Shown here in pieces: positions 1 to 7,435 of a stretch of 19,758 nt of DNA. The stretch spans positions 1 to 19,758 of the forward strand of contig JAZQTM010000082.1 in assembly GCA_045630765.1 (NCBI GenBank). The letters are read 5' to 3'. Within the stretch, counting starts at the first letter, position 1, and each line of letters opens with the position of its first letter. The position numbers were made by a program, and so were the translations under genes. Below the pieces are notes generated by a model. That model did no database searches and was not told where the DNA came from. It saw only the letters and a list, made by a program, of their open reading frames with translations. This stretch comes from RGIG3009 sp045630765 (GTDB taxonomy: Bacteria > Bacillota > Clostridia > Oscillospirales > Acutalibacteraceae).

Positions 1-212
1 ACCCCTATCTGCGCGCTCTACTTTGGGTAGAGCGGACACAATAAGAGCTGGGTGCGTAAAAGGCGGGGGCGGCGAGGTCGATTAAGGATCTCCGCCGCAA
101 GGCGCGTGGAAAAAACACATCGAAACGAGAAAAGGGGGGGAGTCCCCCCGATCAGCCATTCGGCTGACAGCCTCCTCAGAGAGGGGGCTTAATAAGAAAG
201 GAGAATGGAAAC
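1..212 (+). other. leader region before the capsid gene, no complete gene
   Basis: The first 212 bases hold no complete gene. A reading frame open from base 3 ends at a stop at 42-44, and another open from base 2 ends at 83-85. Either could be the tail of an upstream phage gene such as a scaffold, but neither short end is recognisable. The rest is GC-rich, with a cluster of hairpins (annotated separately) and a ribosome binding site AAGGAG at 197-202 serving the capsid gene. I saw no convincing promoter here, so the late operon probably starts further upstream. Confidence 0.6.
135..188 (+). repeat. composite palindrome of three tandem hairpins
   Basis: Three hairpins stand in a row. G6/C6 pairs at 135-140 and 144-149 around a 3-base loop. 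TCAGCC at 152-157 pairs with GGCTGA at 162-167 around a 4-base loop. GCCTCCTC at 170-177 pairs with GAGGGGGC at 181-188 around a 3-base loop, with one G-U pair. This layout resembles dispersed composite palindromes I recall from Oscillospiraceae genomes; that link is from memory and needs a genome-wide search. It lies just upstream of the capsid ribosome binding site, so it could protect the capsid mRNA 5' end or mark an old insertion of a small mobile palindrome. Confidence 0.6.
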
Positions 213-1124
213 ATGGCTATCAACACTTTGGAATTTTGTGAAAAACTGACGGGTGAACTGGACAAGTTGTTCGTTCAGGGTCCCGTTACCGGTTTCTTTA
301 CCGACAACGTACTGCGCTCCAAATTCGTGGGCGCGAAAACGGTTTTGCTCCCCGAAATGGAGCTGTCCGGTCTTGGCGATTACGATCGTGACACCGGCTT
401 TATCAAAGGCACCGTGACGGTCAGCAATCAGCCGTACACGCTCAAAATGGATCGCGCCCGTTCGTTCCAGCTCGACCGTGAGGACGAGGACGAAACGGGT
501 ATTGCGAATCTTGCGGGACAGGTGCTCGGCGAATTCGTGCGTACCCGCGTGGTACCCGAGGTCGACGCGTATTGCTTGTCGAAACTCGCCGGTCTTGCCG
601 TTACCAAAGGTCATACCGTGTCCGGTACGCCCGCAACGGAAGCGTTCAAGATGTTCAACGAGGCGTGTGCCGCCGTACAAAACGAGGTCGGCTTTGACGA
701 GCCGCTCGTCTGCTTCGTCAACCCCACCGTCTGGGCGGCGATCCAGAATTCCCCCGAACTCTCCCGTCACATTTCCGTGACCGAGTTCAAAAAAGGCGGC
801 GTGTACTACGAGGTCAAATCCATCAACGGTATCCCGCTGTTCCCGGTTGCCGACAACCGTATGAAGAGCGCCTACAACTTCTACGACGGTTCCACCGAAG
901 GCGAAGAAAACGGCGGTTTTGCTCCCGCTGAAAACGCACAGTCCATCGGTTTGCTCATCCTGCCCAAAAAGGCAGCGAGCCTCGTCAAAAAGACCGAGAG
1001 CGTGCGTACGTTTGATCCGTCCCAGAACCAGGCGGCGGATGCGTATAAGTTTGACTATCGCACCTACTACGATCTGATCGTCAAAAACTCGGCGGCAGAT
1101 TCGATTTACGCGTACGTGTATTAA
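213..1124 (+). CDS. phage major capsid protein, HK97 fold
   Basis: This 303-residue protein would form the icosahedral shell. The N-terminus (MAINTLEF) and the block around residues 50-90, with GLGDYDRDTGF, then an aromatic/basic stretch and RSFQLDREDEDE, followed by GEFVRTRVVPEVDAY near 108-122, match a well-known type of firmicute prophage capsid with the HK97 fold. The length suits a capsid without a long N-terminal delta domain, so scaffolding would come from a separate gene, not visible here. The ATG at 213 has AAGGAG at 197-202. It lies upstream of the portal gene, the reverse of the usual portal-scaffold-capsid order, and GC-rich hairpins lie on both sides. Family call is firm; no close relative is named. 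Confidence 0.9.
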   Translation: MAINTLEFCEKLTGELDKLFVQGPVTGFFTDNVLRSKFVGAKTVLLPEMELSGLGDYDRDTGFIKGTVTVSNQPYTLKMDRARSFQLDREDEDETGIANLAGQVLGEFVRTRVVPEVDAYCLSKLAGLAVTKGHTVSGTPATEAFKMFNEACAAVQNEVGFDEPLVCFVNPTVWAAIQNSPELSRHISVTEFKKGGVYYEVKSINGIPLFPVADNRMKSAYNFYDGSTEGEENGGFAPAENAQSIGLLILPKKAASLVKKTESVRTFDPSQNQAADAYKFDYRTYYDLIVKNSAADSIYAYVY

Positions 1125-1151
1125 GCGGCAGTTATCACCGTTTCACTGAGT

Positions 1152-1176
1152 GCCCCCTCCCCTCGAGGGAGGGGGC
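1152..1176 (+). repeat. perfect 10-bp GC-rich hairpin between capsid and portal genes
   Basis: GCCCCCTCCC at 1152-1161 pairs perfectly with GGGAGGGGGC at 1167-1176 around a 5-base loop. No U-tract follows (the next bases are CTACTGATG), so it is not a standard Rho-independent terminator. It may protect the 3' end of the capsid message or partly reduce read-through, giving many capsids per portal. The arms resemble the third hairpin at 170-188, so it may be a reduced copy of the same palindrome family. Confidence 0.75.
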
Positions 1177-1200
1177 CTACTGATGTAAAAAGGAGAGTGC

Positions 1201-2853
1201 GTGTGTATGATGACACAACGCAAATGGGACGATCCCGAGCAGGTGTTTTCGGAATACCGCGAGGGGATTCGGTATAAGAGCGGTATCGGCGAAAAAGGCT
1301 TATACCGCCAAAGCGAGATCAACCGCCGTTTCTTTGGCGGGGATCAATGGCACGGCGCGCGATGCGGCGGAGAACGACCGCTGGTGCGTCATAACATCAT
1401 TCGCCGTATCGGCGATTACAAAATGGCGGCGGTGGGCGGCAATCCCGTTGCGGTGAGTTTTTCCGCCGACGGCGTTGCGAACACCGCGCTGTTGCGGGAA
1501 CGCACCTACCGCAACAAAGAGTTGGCGGCAGGCGGTGCGCCGCTTTCTTTGCCGTTTGATGAGGAGATCGGATTGGTGACCGATGCGCTGTCGCATTATT
1601 TTGAGGTCACCGCCGAACGCGTGGGCTTTGAAGAACTGCGCGCCGCGGTCTTGCGCGGTGCGTATACCACGGGTACCGGTATTTTATACACCTACTGGGA
1701 CGATCGCATCCGCACCGGTCAGTATGCCGATGAGGCGCGCACGGTGCCGATCACGGGGGATATCGCGTGTGAGGTGTTGGACGTCGAAAACGTGTATTTC
1801 GGCGATCCGACGGTGGAAAACGTGCAAGAACAGCCGTTTATCGTCATTGCACAGCGCCGTACGGTAAGCGAGTTGCGACGTATGGCGAAACGGTACGGGC
1901 GCTCCAAAGACGAGATCGCGTCCATTCGCCCCGACCGCGACGAATTCACCCCCGAGGGTGAGCCGGAGGGCGAGGGCAAAGCGATCTTGCTGACGAAATT
2001 CTACAAGCAATACGACGACAACGGCGATGCGCATTTATACGGCGTGCAGGTGTGCCGCGGCGTGACCATTCGTCCCGCGTGGGAGATGAGCGTGCGGTTG
2101 TATCCGTTGTGCGTGTTCCGTTGGGACGCGTTGCCCGATTGCGTGTACGGACAAAGCGAGATCACGCATCTGATCCCCAACCAAATCGCCATCAACCGTA
2201 TGTTGACGGCATCGGTGTGGGCGATGATGATGCAAGGCTTGCCGACGTTGCTCGTCAACGGCGACGTGGTGCAACAGCCCGTTACCAACGATCCCGGACA
2301 GGTGATCCGCGTATTCGGCAGCGGTGACGACGTGCGCAGTGCGCTGACCTACGTGGATCCGCCGCAATTCTCGTCGGCGTTGTCGACGGAGATCGAAGGA
2401 CTCATCCACAACACCCTCGCGCAAAGCGGCGCGAATGCGGTGTCGCTGGGTGACGTCACCCCCGAAAACACCTCCGCCATCGTGGCGGTGCGTGAGGTGG
2501 CGATGATGCCGTTACAGACCGTGCAAACGCGGTTTTACGCGTTTTGTGAACAGATCGCACGGTTGTGGGCGGAGTTTTGGATCACCGGTTACGGCAACCG
2601 CGCCTTGGCTGTCCGCGACGAGTTCGGAACGTGGTATTTGCCGTTTGACGGTGAGCGTTACCGCGACTTGATGCTGCGCGTAAAGGTAGACGTCGGTGCG
2701 GCAACGCTGTGGAGCGAGAGCCAGTCCATCGTGACACTGGACAACCTATTTGACCGCGGTGTGATTACCGCCGAACAGTATTTAAGGCGCCTGCCGCGCG
2801 GGATCGTGCCCGACGTGGACGGGTTGCTCAGAGAAATGGGGGATGGCGTATGA
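1201..2853 (+). CDS. phage portal protein, P22-like (podovirus type)
   Basis: The product (550 residues from the GTG at 1201) would form the dodecameric ring at the DNA-packaging vertex. The N-terminus carries RFFGGDQWHG near 44-53 and RHNIIRRIGDYKMAA just after, like portals of short-tailed phages. The middle has an alpha-helical stretch (INRMLTASVWAMMMQGLPTL), and the C-terminal third reads as a long helical stem with VREVAMMPLQTVQTRFYAF. It is shorter than P22 gp1 (about 725 residues), lacking a long barrel. AGGAG at 1191-1195 is 5 bases from the GTG; the ATG at 1207 is an alternative start at 11 bases. The stop overlaps the next start as ATGA, so the two are translationally coupled, as expected for portal and adaptor. 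Confidence 0.8.
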   Translation: MCMMTQRKWDDPEQVFSEYREGIRYKSGIGEKGLYRQSEINRRFFGGDQWHGARCGGERPLVRHNIIRRIGDYKMAAVGGNPVAVSFSADGVANTALLRERTYRNKELAAGGAPLSLPFDEEIGLVTDALSHYFEVTAERVGFEELRAAVLRGAYTTGTGILYTYWDDRIRTGQYADEARTVPITGDIACEVLDVENVYFGDPTVENVQEQPFIVIAQRRTVSELRRMAKRYGRSKDEIASIRPDRDEFTPEGEPEGEGKAILLTKFYKQYDDNGDAHLYGVQVCRGVTIRPAWEMSVRLYPLCVFRWDALPDCVYGQSEITHLIPNQIAINRMLTASVWAMMMQGLPTLLVNGDVVQQPVTNDPGQVIRVFGSGDDVRSALTYVDPPQFSSALSTEIEGLIHNTLAQSGANAVSLGDVTPENTSAIVAVREVAMMPLQTVQTRFYAFCEQIARLWAEFWITGYGNRALAVRDEFGTWYLPFDGERYRDLMLRVKVDVGAATLWSESQSIVTLDNLFDRGVITAEQYLRRLPRGIVPDVDGLLREMGDGV

Positions 2854-3227
2854 CGGCAAACGAAGTGTTTCGGCAGGCGATGCGTCTGCTCGGATATACC
2901 GACACGTTGGGCGATCTTGACAGCGCGCAGAACACCGAACTGTATAAGCGGGGATTGACCGTTATCAATCAGTTGGTGTGTGACCTGTCAACGTCAGAAA
3001 ACGGCGTGCTTGCCGCGCCGCTTTCCACGCTTCGGCAAGAGTTGCCGTTGTCGGAACGCACGGCGCGGGACGTCTTGCCGTACGGTGTGGCGATGTTGCT
3101 CGCTGCCGCCGAGGGCGACGGTGATAACCAGCAATTGTTCGCGGCGCTGTACGATCAAAAACGAGTGTCGGTGCAACGACGTTACGAGCGGCGCGCCGAC
3201 ACGTTGCCGCGGGGGTGTGACGCATGA
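2850..3227 (+). CDS. head-tail adaptor, P22 gp4-like
   Basis: This 125-residue protein probably docks under the portal and closes the filled head. The first half, with EVFRQAMRLLGYTDTLG followed by helices and INQLVCDL, and the second half, with DVLPYGVAMLLAAAEGDGD, follow the pattern of gp4-type head-completion proteins: an N-terminal helical hairpin, then an alanine-rich helix after a short loop. It sits exactly between portal and tail hub, with ATGA overlaps on both sides (2850-2853 and 3224-3227). The C-terminus is basic and flexible. The call depends on position and pattern; similarity to gp4 is weak by eye. Confidence 0.65.
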   Translation: MTANEVFRQAMRLLGYTDTLGDLDSAQNTELYKRGLTVINQLVCDLSTSENGVLAAPLSTLRQELPLSERTARDVLPYGVAMLLAAAEGDGDNQQLFAALYDQKRVSVQRRYERRADTLPRGCDA

Positions 3228-5182
3228 AGCATCCCCGTATGCACAAAAACAACCGCGTGGCGGCGACCGTTCCCGCGTTGTCGGGCGGATTAAACGTCGG
3301 TACCGATCCGACGTTGATCGGGGATACGCAGTTGTCCGATTGCTGCGATATGCACTGGCGGGACGGTATGCTTCGCACGCGCGAAGGGTTTGTGACCGAC
3401 AGTTGGCATTTCAATAAAACCGCGATAGGTCACCGCACGCGGTATTTTACCGACCGCGACGGGTATCTGCTCACGTTGGCATCGACCGATACTGACGTAA
3501 ACGGCGACGTATACGTGACGGTATTCGACCGAAACGGCGTGCCGACGGGCGCGACGTTCAGCGTCGGGGGACAAAAAGGACTAAACGGCTTTTTCGTATC
3601 CGTCGGTCACGACGAGGCATTTGCCACCTACAGCTCGCTGCTCTTTTTGAATAACGGCGATATTTACGGCGTTCACGCGGGTAACAACGTGTGGGAGCAG
3701 TTGTACGACAAAGCGTATATACCGCTGTATATGACCGGCGGCTCACCGGTCGAATCCCGCGCCGAGACCGCCCTGACGGGCACGCGCGTCGAACCGTATA
3801 ATCGCCTGACCGAGTGGTTTCGCTGTACGTACAGCACCAACGGGACGGGCATTTACTATTATCTGCCGAAGCTGCGCGAGGGGAGTGCGTTGACCGTCAC
3901 GCTCACGCGCGCCGGCGGCAGACATACCTTTGTTATTGAAAATTGGGAGCGTTTATCGGCCACGGTCGGCGGGTATCAGGTGCAGCTGGATAATACGGGC
4001 AACTGTTTTTGGTTTGTCAAGGACGGCAAGCCCTGCGCCGTGCCGAGCGAGGGCGTTCGCGGTGACGTGACCGTTTTGGCACAGCGTGCATCGACGGGGG
4101 GACCGTCGGTTGCGGGGATGCATTGCGGTACGTGGTACGGCGGTGACCGCAGCAGCGAAGCGGGCGGCACGCGGTTGTTCCTCGGCGGCGGTCATTACGT
4201 GATGTGGAGCGCGCTGAACAATCCGTTGTATTTCCCCGAAACGGCGTACGCGTCGCTCGGCGATCCCGACGAGGCGTTTACCGCGTTCGGCAAGCAGGGA
4301 GAATGGCTGCTGCTGTTCAAAGAACATTCGCTGTACGCGGCGGAATACGTGCGCAGCGATACCGTGACCGTAGAGGACGTCGAGAGCGGCGCGGTCACCG
4401 ATACCACCGCGACGGCGGTGTTTCCCATCACACCGATCCATACCGAGATCGGGTGCGATCTGCCCGAAACGGTCGCACTGCTCGGCAACCGATTGGTGTG
4501 GGCGTGTGCGGACGGCACGGTGTATACGCTCAGTACGAGTGGGCAGTTGTCGCAACGTACCGTGACGGTGATCTCCGAGCCTATCCGTCCGTTGTTACGA
4601 GCGGGCAAGCCTGCCCTTTCGGCGGGGTGCGTGATTGACGGAAAATACCTGCTGCTTTGGGACAATACGCTGTTTTTGGCGACCGACGAAGCCACACCGC
4701 GTTGGGCGCGATGGTCGTTTGACGGAACGGGTGCCAAGGCGCAGTCGCTTTGCCGTGTGAACGGGCAGTTGCGTATTCCTGCCGCGTACGAAGTGGCAAA
4801 CGTTGTGGTGATGTTTTGGTTTTGGCAAGCGGGTGAACAGGATACCGCGATCACGCACAGCGGAACGGGCTGGGCGAACGCCGTGTATACGTTCACACCG
4901 CAGACGGTGCGGGGGCGGTTGTGTACCAAGCAATTCGACCTCGGTGCGCCGGACGAATACAAGCGCCTGACGGGTGTGTTTGCGGATGCGGCGGCGCAAG
5001 GGAAAGTGAGAGCCGCTTACGTGACCGAGCAGGGTGTGTACGCGGACGTTGAACGTATCCCGCGCGACGGCGTGCGTCTGACACCGTCGGTGTCCCGTTG
5101 CCGACGCTTTGCGTTGCGGTTGGAGGGACAGGCATTGCGCGTTGGGAGCATTACTTGGCGGGCAATCACGGGAAGGAGATAA
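3224..5182 (+). CDS. tail hub / packaged-DNA stabilisation protein, P22 gp10-like
   Basis: This 652-residue protein likely forms the tail hub that plugs the portal and carries the fibres. Near residues 17-47 it has LSGGLNVGTDPTLIGDTQLS, then CCDMHWRDGMLRTREGF, a signature I associate with gp10-type stabilisation proteins (a sequence start with 'GGLN', then Asn/Asp-rich turns and 'GxLRTRxG'). The rest is beta-rich with repeated short strands and Gly/Asp turns, consistent with a beta-propeller fold, including FLGGGHYVMWSALNNPLYFPE near 320-340, a motif type seen in these hubs. Only a weak GGGGGTG ribosome binding site precedes the ATG, so translation is probably coupled to the adaptor gene. Its presence is the strongest sign of a short-tailed phage. 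Confidence 0.7.
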   Translation: MKHPRMHKNNRVAATVPALSGGLNVGTDPTLIGDTQLSDCCDMHWRDGMLRTREGFVTDSWHFNKTAIGHRTRYFTDRDGYLLTLASTDTDVNGDVYVTVFDRNGVPTGATFSVGGQKGLNGFFVSVGHDEAFATYSSLLFLNNGDIYGVHAGNNVWEQLYDKAYIPLYMTGGSPVESRAETALTGTRVEPYNRLTEWFRCTYSTNGTGIYYYLPKLREGSALTVTLTRAGGRHTFVIENWERLSATVGGYQVQLDNTGNCFWFVKDGKPCAVPSEGVRGDVTVLAQRASTGGPSVAGMHCGTWYGGDRSSEAGGTRLFLGGGHYVMWSALNNPLYFPETAYASLGDPDEAFTAFGKQGEWLLLFKEHSLYAAEYVRSDTVTVEDVESGAVTDTTATAVFPITPIHTEIGCDLPETVALLGNRLVWACADGTVYTLSTSGQLSQRTVTVISEPIRPLLRAGKPALSAGCVIDGKYLLLWDNTLFLATDEATPRWARWSFDGTGAKAQSLCRVNGQLRIPAAYEVANVVVMFWFWQAGEQDTAITHSGTGWANAVYTFTPQTVRGRLCTKQFDLGAPDEYKRLTGVFADAAAQGKVRAAYVTEQGVYADVERIPRDGVRLTPSVSRCRRFALRLEGQALRVGSITWRAITGRR

Positions 5183-5184
5183 CG

Positions 5185-5673
5185 ATGGCGACAAAAATGA
5201 CGAAAGAACAAGCAAAAGCGTTGCTGGATGCCTATGAAAAGCAACAGACGGATGCGACAAACGCATCGATCGCGGCGTATAACAAGTCGGTGGATGCGGA
5301 CGTGAAAGCCACCGAATCGGAGATCGCGGCAGAAAAACAAAAGGCAGGGGCCACTGCCGATGCGGCGATCGATCGTGCGGCGGTGCAGGCGCTTATTGAG
5401 AAGCACCAAATCGCGGAAGCGATCAGCAATTTGGGATTGTCGCGGTCGGGTGTTGCCGCCTCGGCTGACGAGAGCATTAAGCGGCGTCGGCTGGTGTCGG
5501 AAAGTAAAGCGACGGCGGCAAAACGCGCGAGTTTAAGCGCGTTGTCACAGCGGTTGGTGACCGCCCGCGAGCAGGCGACGGCAAAGAAAGAGAAGAATGC
5601 CGCCGCGGCAAAGAAAACGCTGGCCGGTAAGATCGCGGAGAAAAAACTGACGCTGGATAAGGCGACGGTATAG
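5185..5673 (+). CDS. Ala/Lys-rich helical phage protein of unknown function
   Basis: I do not recognise a family with known function. The product (162 residues) is almost all predicted helix: residues 5-80 and 95-160 are rich in Ala, Lys, Glu and Gln, split by a short NLGLSRSG turn at 82-89. There is no signal peptide or membrane segment. The ATG at 5185 was chosen because AAGGAGAT at 5173-5180 sits just before it; an open frame upstream to 5098 overlaps the hub gene and has no ribosome binding site. Between hub and fibre genes, short-tailed phages carry tail-needle or internal ejection proteins, so either role is possible, but this is position only. Confidence 0.75.
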   Translation: MATKMTKEQAKALLDAYEKQQTDATNASIAAYNKSVDADVKATESEIAAEKQKAGATADAAIDRAAVQALIEKHQIAEAISNLGLSRSGVAASADESIKRRRLVSESKATAAKRASLSALSQRLVTAREQATAKKEKNAAAAKKTLAGKIAEKKLTLDKATV

Positions 5674-5684
5674 GAGGGGACAGT

Positions 5685-6527
5685 ATGGCATTTTATACCA
5701 TTGAATTTACGGTTGCGGAACGCACCGTGACACCCGATTCTCCGCAATTTGCGGGGCATAGCGGGGATAACCGCGCGGCGGTACTCAAGTTTGCGGTCCC
5801 GTTTGAGGGGTACCGTTATCGGCTGGAGATCGTGGACGGGTGCGGCGGATACGATACGACCGCGCTTCTTGATGCGGTGGACGGTACGGTATCGTACGAG
5901 ATCCCGTCGGCGTGGACGGCGGCGGGTGTTGCCGCCGTGCGTTTGATCGCACTGGAACAGGATGACGCGGGGGAGGAAATCGTGCGGTTTCATTCCGCGC
6001 CCGCGTACCTTACCTTTGCCGATCGCGCGGACGGTATTCCGCTCGGCGAAGGGTTGCGCCCCGCGTGGCAGGAAACGCTGGACGAGGCGCAGTTTTTCTT
6101 AGCTGTCGTGGAACAAAAACTACAAAACGGCGAACTCAAGGGCGAAAAAGGCGATACGCCGCAAAAGGGTGTGGATTACTACACCGATGCGGAAAAAGAA
6201 GCCTTGATCGCCGAACTCGGCGCACGCGACGTGGATCAGGAACTCAACGAGTTTTCCCCGAGGGCCGTTTCCAACAAAGCCGTGACGACGGAAACGACAC
6301 GTTTATTCCGCATCATAAGCGGCAGTACGTATGAGTTAAACGAGGAGATCGTCGCGCTCGGTGTGCGCCTTAATGACGTTGAAAATACAGCTACCAACGC
6401 CATCAGCGGCGCTTCGGAAGCGCACATACGCCTTGATTCGGTCGAACAACAACTCGGTGATGTGGAAACCGCCCTTGATAGCATTATCGCTATTCAAAAC
6501 GGCTTGATTGGTGGTGCTTCAGTATGA
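5685..6527 (+). CDS. BppU-like baseplate/tail fibre protein with collagen-like turn
   Basis: This 280-residue protein likely links the tail to the receptor-binding tip. Residues 1-110 form a beta-rich domain like the N-terminus of baseplate upper proteins (BppU type), ending in a strand with FHSAPAYLTF. A helix at about 122-150 leads to GEKGDTPQKGVDYYT at 153-167, a short collagen-like element common in firmicute phage fibres. The C-terminal 100 residues are heptad-rich and likely trimeric coiled coil. AGGAGGGG at 5672-5679 precedes the ATG. The stop overlaps the next ATG as ATGA, tying it to the distal tail protein. Such fibres are better known from siphophages, so its place in a short-tailed module suggests module exchange. 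Confidence 0.7.
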   Translation: MAFYTIEFTVAERTVTPDSPQFAGHSGDNRAAVLKFAVPFEGYRYRLEIVDGCGGYDTTALLDAVDGTVSYEIPSAWTAAGVAAVRLIALEQDDAGEEIVRFHSAPAYLTFADRADGIPLGEGLRPAWQETLDEAQFFLAVVEQKLQNGELKGEKGDTPQKGVDYYTDAEKEALIAELGARDVDQELNEFSPRAVSNKAVTTETTRLFRIISGSTYELNEEIVALGVRLNDVENTATNAISGASEAHIRLDSVEQQLGDVETALDSIIAIQNGLIGGASV

Positions 6528-7249
6528 GTATTGCCGATAAACTCGTCACGATAGCCGAGAACCAGTCGAAAGTATACGATGCGGGTGTAAAAAGCGAATA
6601 TGACCGCTTTTGGGACACTTACCAACAAAACGGAACTCGTGATAGATACCGACACGCTTTTGCGGGTGATGCGTGGAGCGATACCGGATTGCTACCACCC
6701 AAATATCCTATTGTTCTGTCTGCCGGTATAACAACACAACAAGGTATGTTTGAGGATTTTGCCGTTTGGTATCCCAACAAAAATACAGACCAGTATGATA
6801 TGACCGAGTTGTGCAAAATGATTGATTTTTCAAAATGCACATACGCAAAATATATGTTTCAAAATGCGGTTGCCAAAAATATAACCTGTGATTTCAGCGG
6901 TTTGATTGAAATGTTTGGCACTTTTCAGGGTGGAGATGGTGGTATTCTTAATAGTATCACACTAAAAGTCACAGAAAAGTTAACAACAGTAACGAGTGCT
7001 TTTACACATCAAACATTCTTAACCGACTTGACGTTTACCGAGGACAGCGTTATTGCGTGTAGTGGTTTCAATTTCCAGTGGTCGCCATTAAGCAAAGCAA
7101 GTATTACAAGCGTTGTCAACGCATTATCGCCTACTGTAACAGGCAAGACCGTGACGTTCAACAAGACCGCAAAAGAATCTGCGTTTACGGCTGATGAGTG
7201 GGCTGCTTTGATTGCCACAAAATCAAACTGGACATTTAGTTTGTTATAA
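6524..7249 (+). CDS. distal tail protein, candidate receptor-binding protein, AT-rich
   Basis: This 241-residue protein starts MSIADKLVTIAENQSKVYDAG, like a group of firmicute prophage tail proteins with a helical N-terminal adaptor and a leucine-rich-repeat-like (BspA-like) body. The repeats are degenerate: strand-turn units around FSGLIEMFGTF, LTTVTSAFTHQTFL and LTFTEDSVIACSGFNF. The end, with PLSKASITSVVNALSPTV and EWAALIATKSNWTFSLL, is the typical cap in this group. It is clearly AT-richer than its neighbours (19 of 60 G/C in line 6961 against 38 of 60 in line 2461, counted by hand). ATGA overlap couples it to the fibre gene. A host-recognition role is inferred from position and repeat type. 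Confidence 0.65.
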   Translation: MSIADKLVTIAENQSKVYDAGVKSEYDRFWDTYQQNGTRDRYRHAFAGDAWSDTGLLPPKYPIVLSAGITTQQGMFEDFAVWYPNKNTDQYDMTELCKMIDFSKCTYAKYMFQNAVAKNITCDFSGLIEMFGTFQGGDGGILNSITLKVTEKLTTVTSAFTHQTFLTDLTFTEDSVIACSGFNFQWSPLSKASITSVVNALSPTVTGKTVTFNKTAKESAFTADEWAALIATKSNWTFSLL

Positions 7250-7261
7250 GGGGGTAAAACG

Positions 7262-7432
7262 ATGAGAGAAAGAATTATAGCCACAGATGGTCACATCCTC
7301 ACAGATGGTAATATTTACGGCTCGGAGATTTACCTCGGCGACGGTGTTAGTGCCGACAGGTTTTATGAGATTACGCTTGAAGAATACCAAGCCATGTTTG
7401 AAACCGAAACAACGGAACAAACGGAGGAATAA
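7262..7432 (+). CDS. 56-residue phage protein between tail and lysis genes
   Basis: This short gene begins with ATG at 7262 after a GGGGG ribosome binding site (7250-7254) and ends TAA at 7430-7432. The product, MRERIIATDGHILTDGNI... then a beta-like stretch (YGSEIYLGDGV) and an acidic end (ITLEEYQAMF, then Glu/Thr), has no signal peptide or membrane segment. It has the position and the EITxEEY-like ending of XkdX-type small proteins that follow tail fibre genes in firmicute phages. No function is known for those; the match is only a pattern. Base composition is AT-rich like the gene before it, so both may have moved together. Confidence 0.75.
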   Translation: MRERIIATDGHILTDGNIYGSEIYLGDGVSADRFYEITLEEYQAMFETETTEQTEE

Positions 7433-7435
7433 GTT

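Noticed and set aside
1152..1176. the hairpin as a Rho-independent terminator
   Set aside because: The stem is strong but no run of T follows, and the portal gene downstream has no promoter of its own that I can see.
3953..4962. overlapping - strand open frames within the tail hub gene
   Set aside because: They sit inside a convincing hub protein and are by-products of the high-GC codon pattern; no domain is visible.
6524..7249. diversity-generating retroelement target in the distal tail gene
   Set aside because: No reverse transcriptase gene or template repeat is present in the window, and the C-terminus ends in a usual cap sequence.
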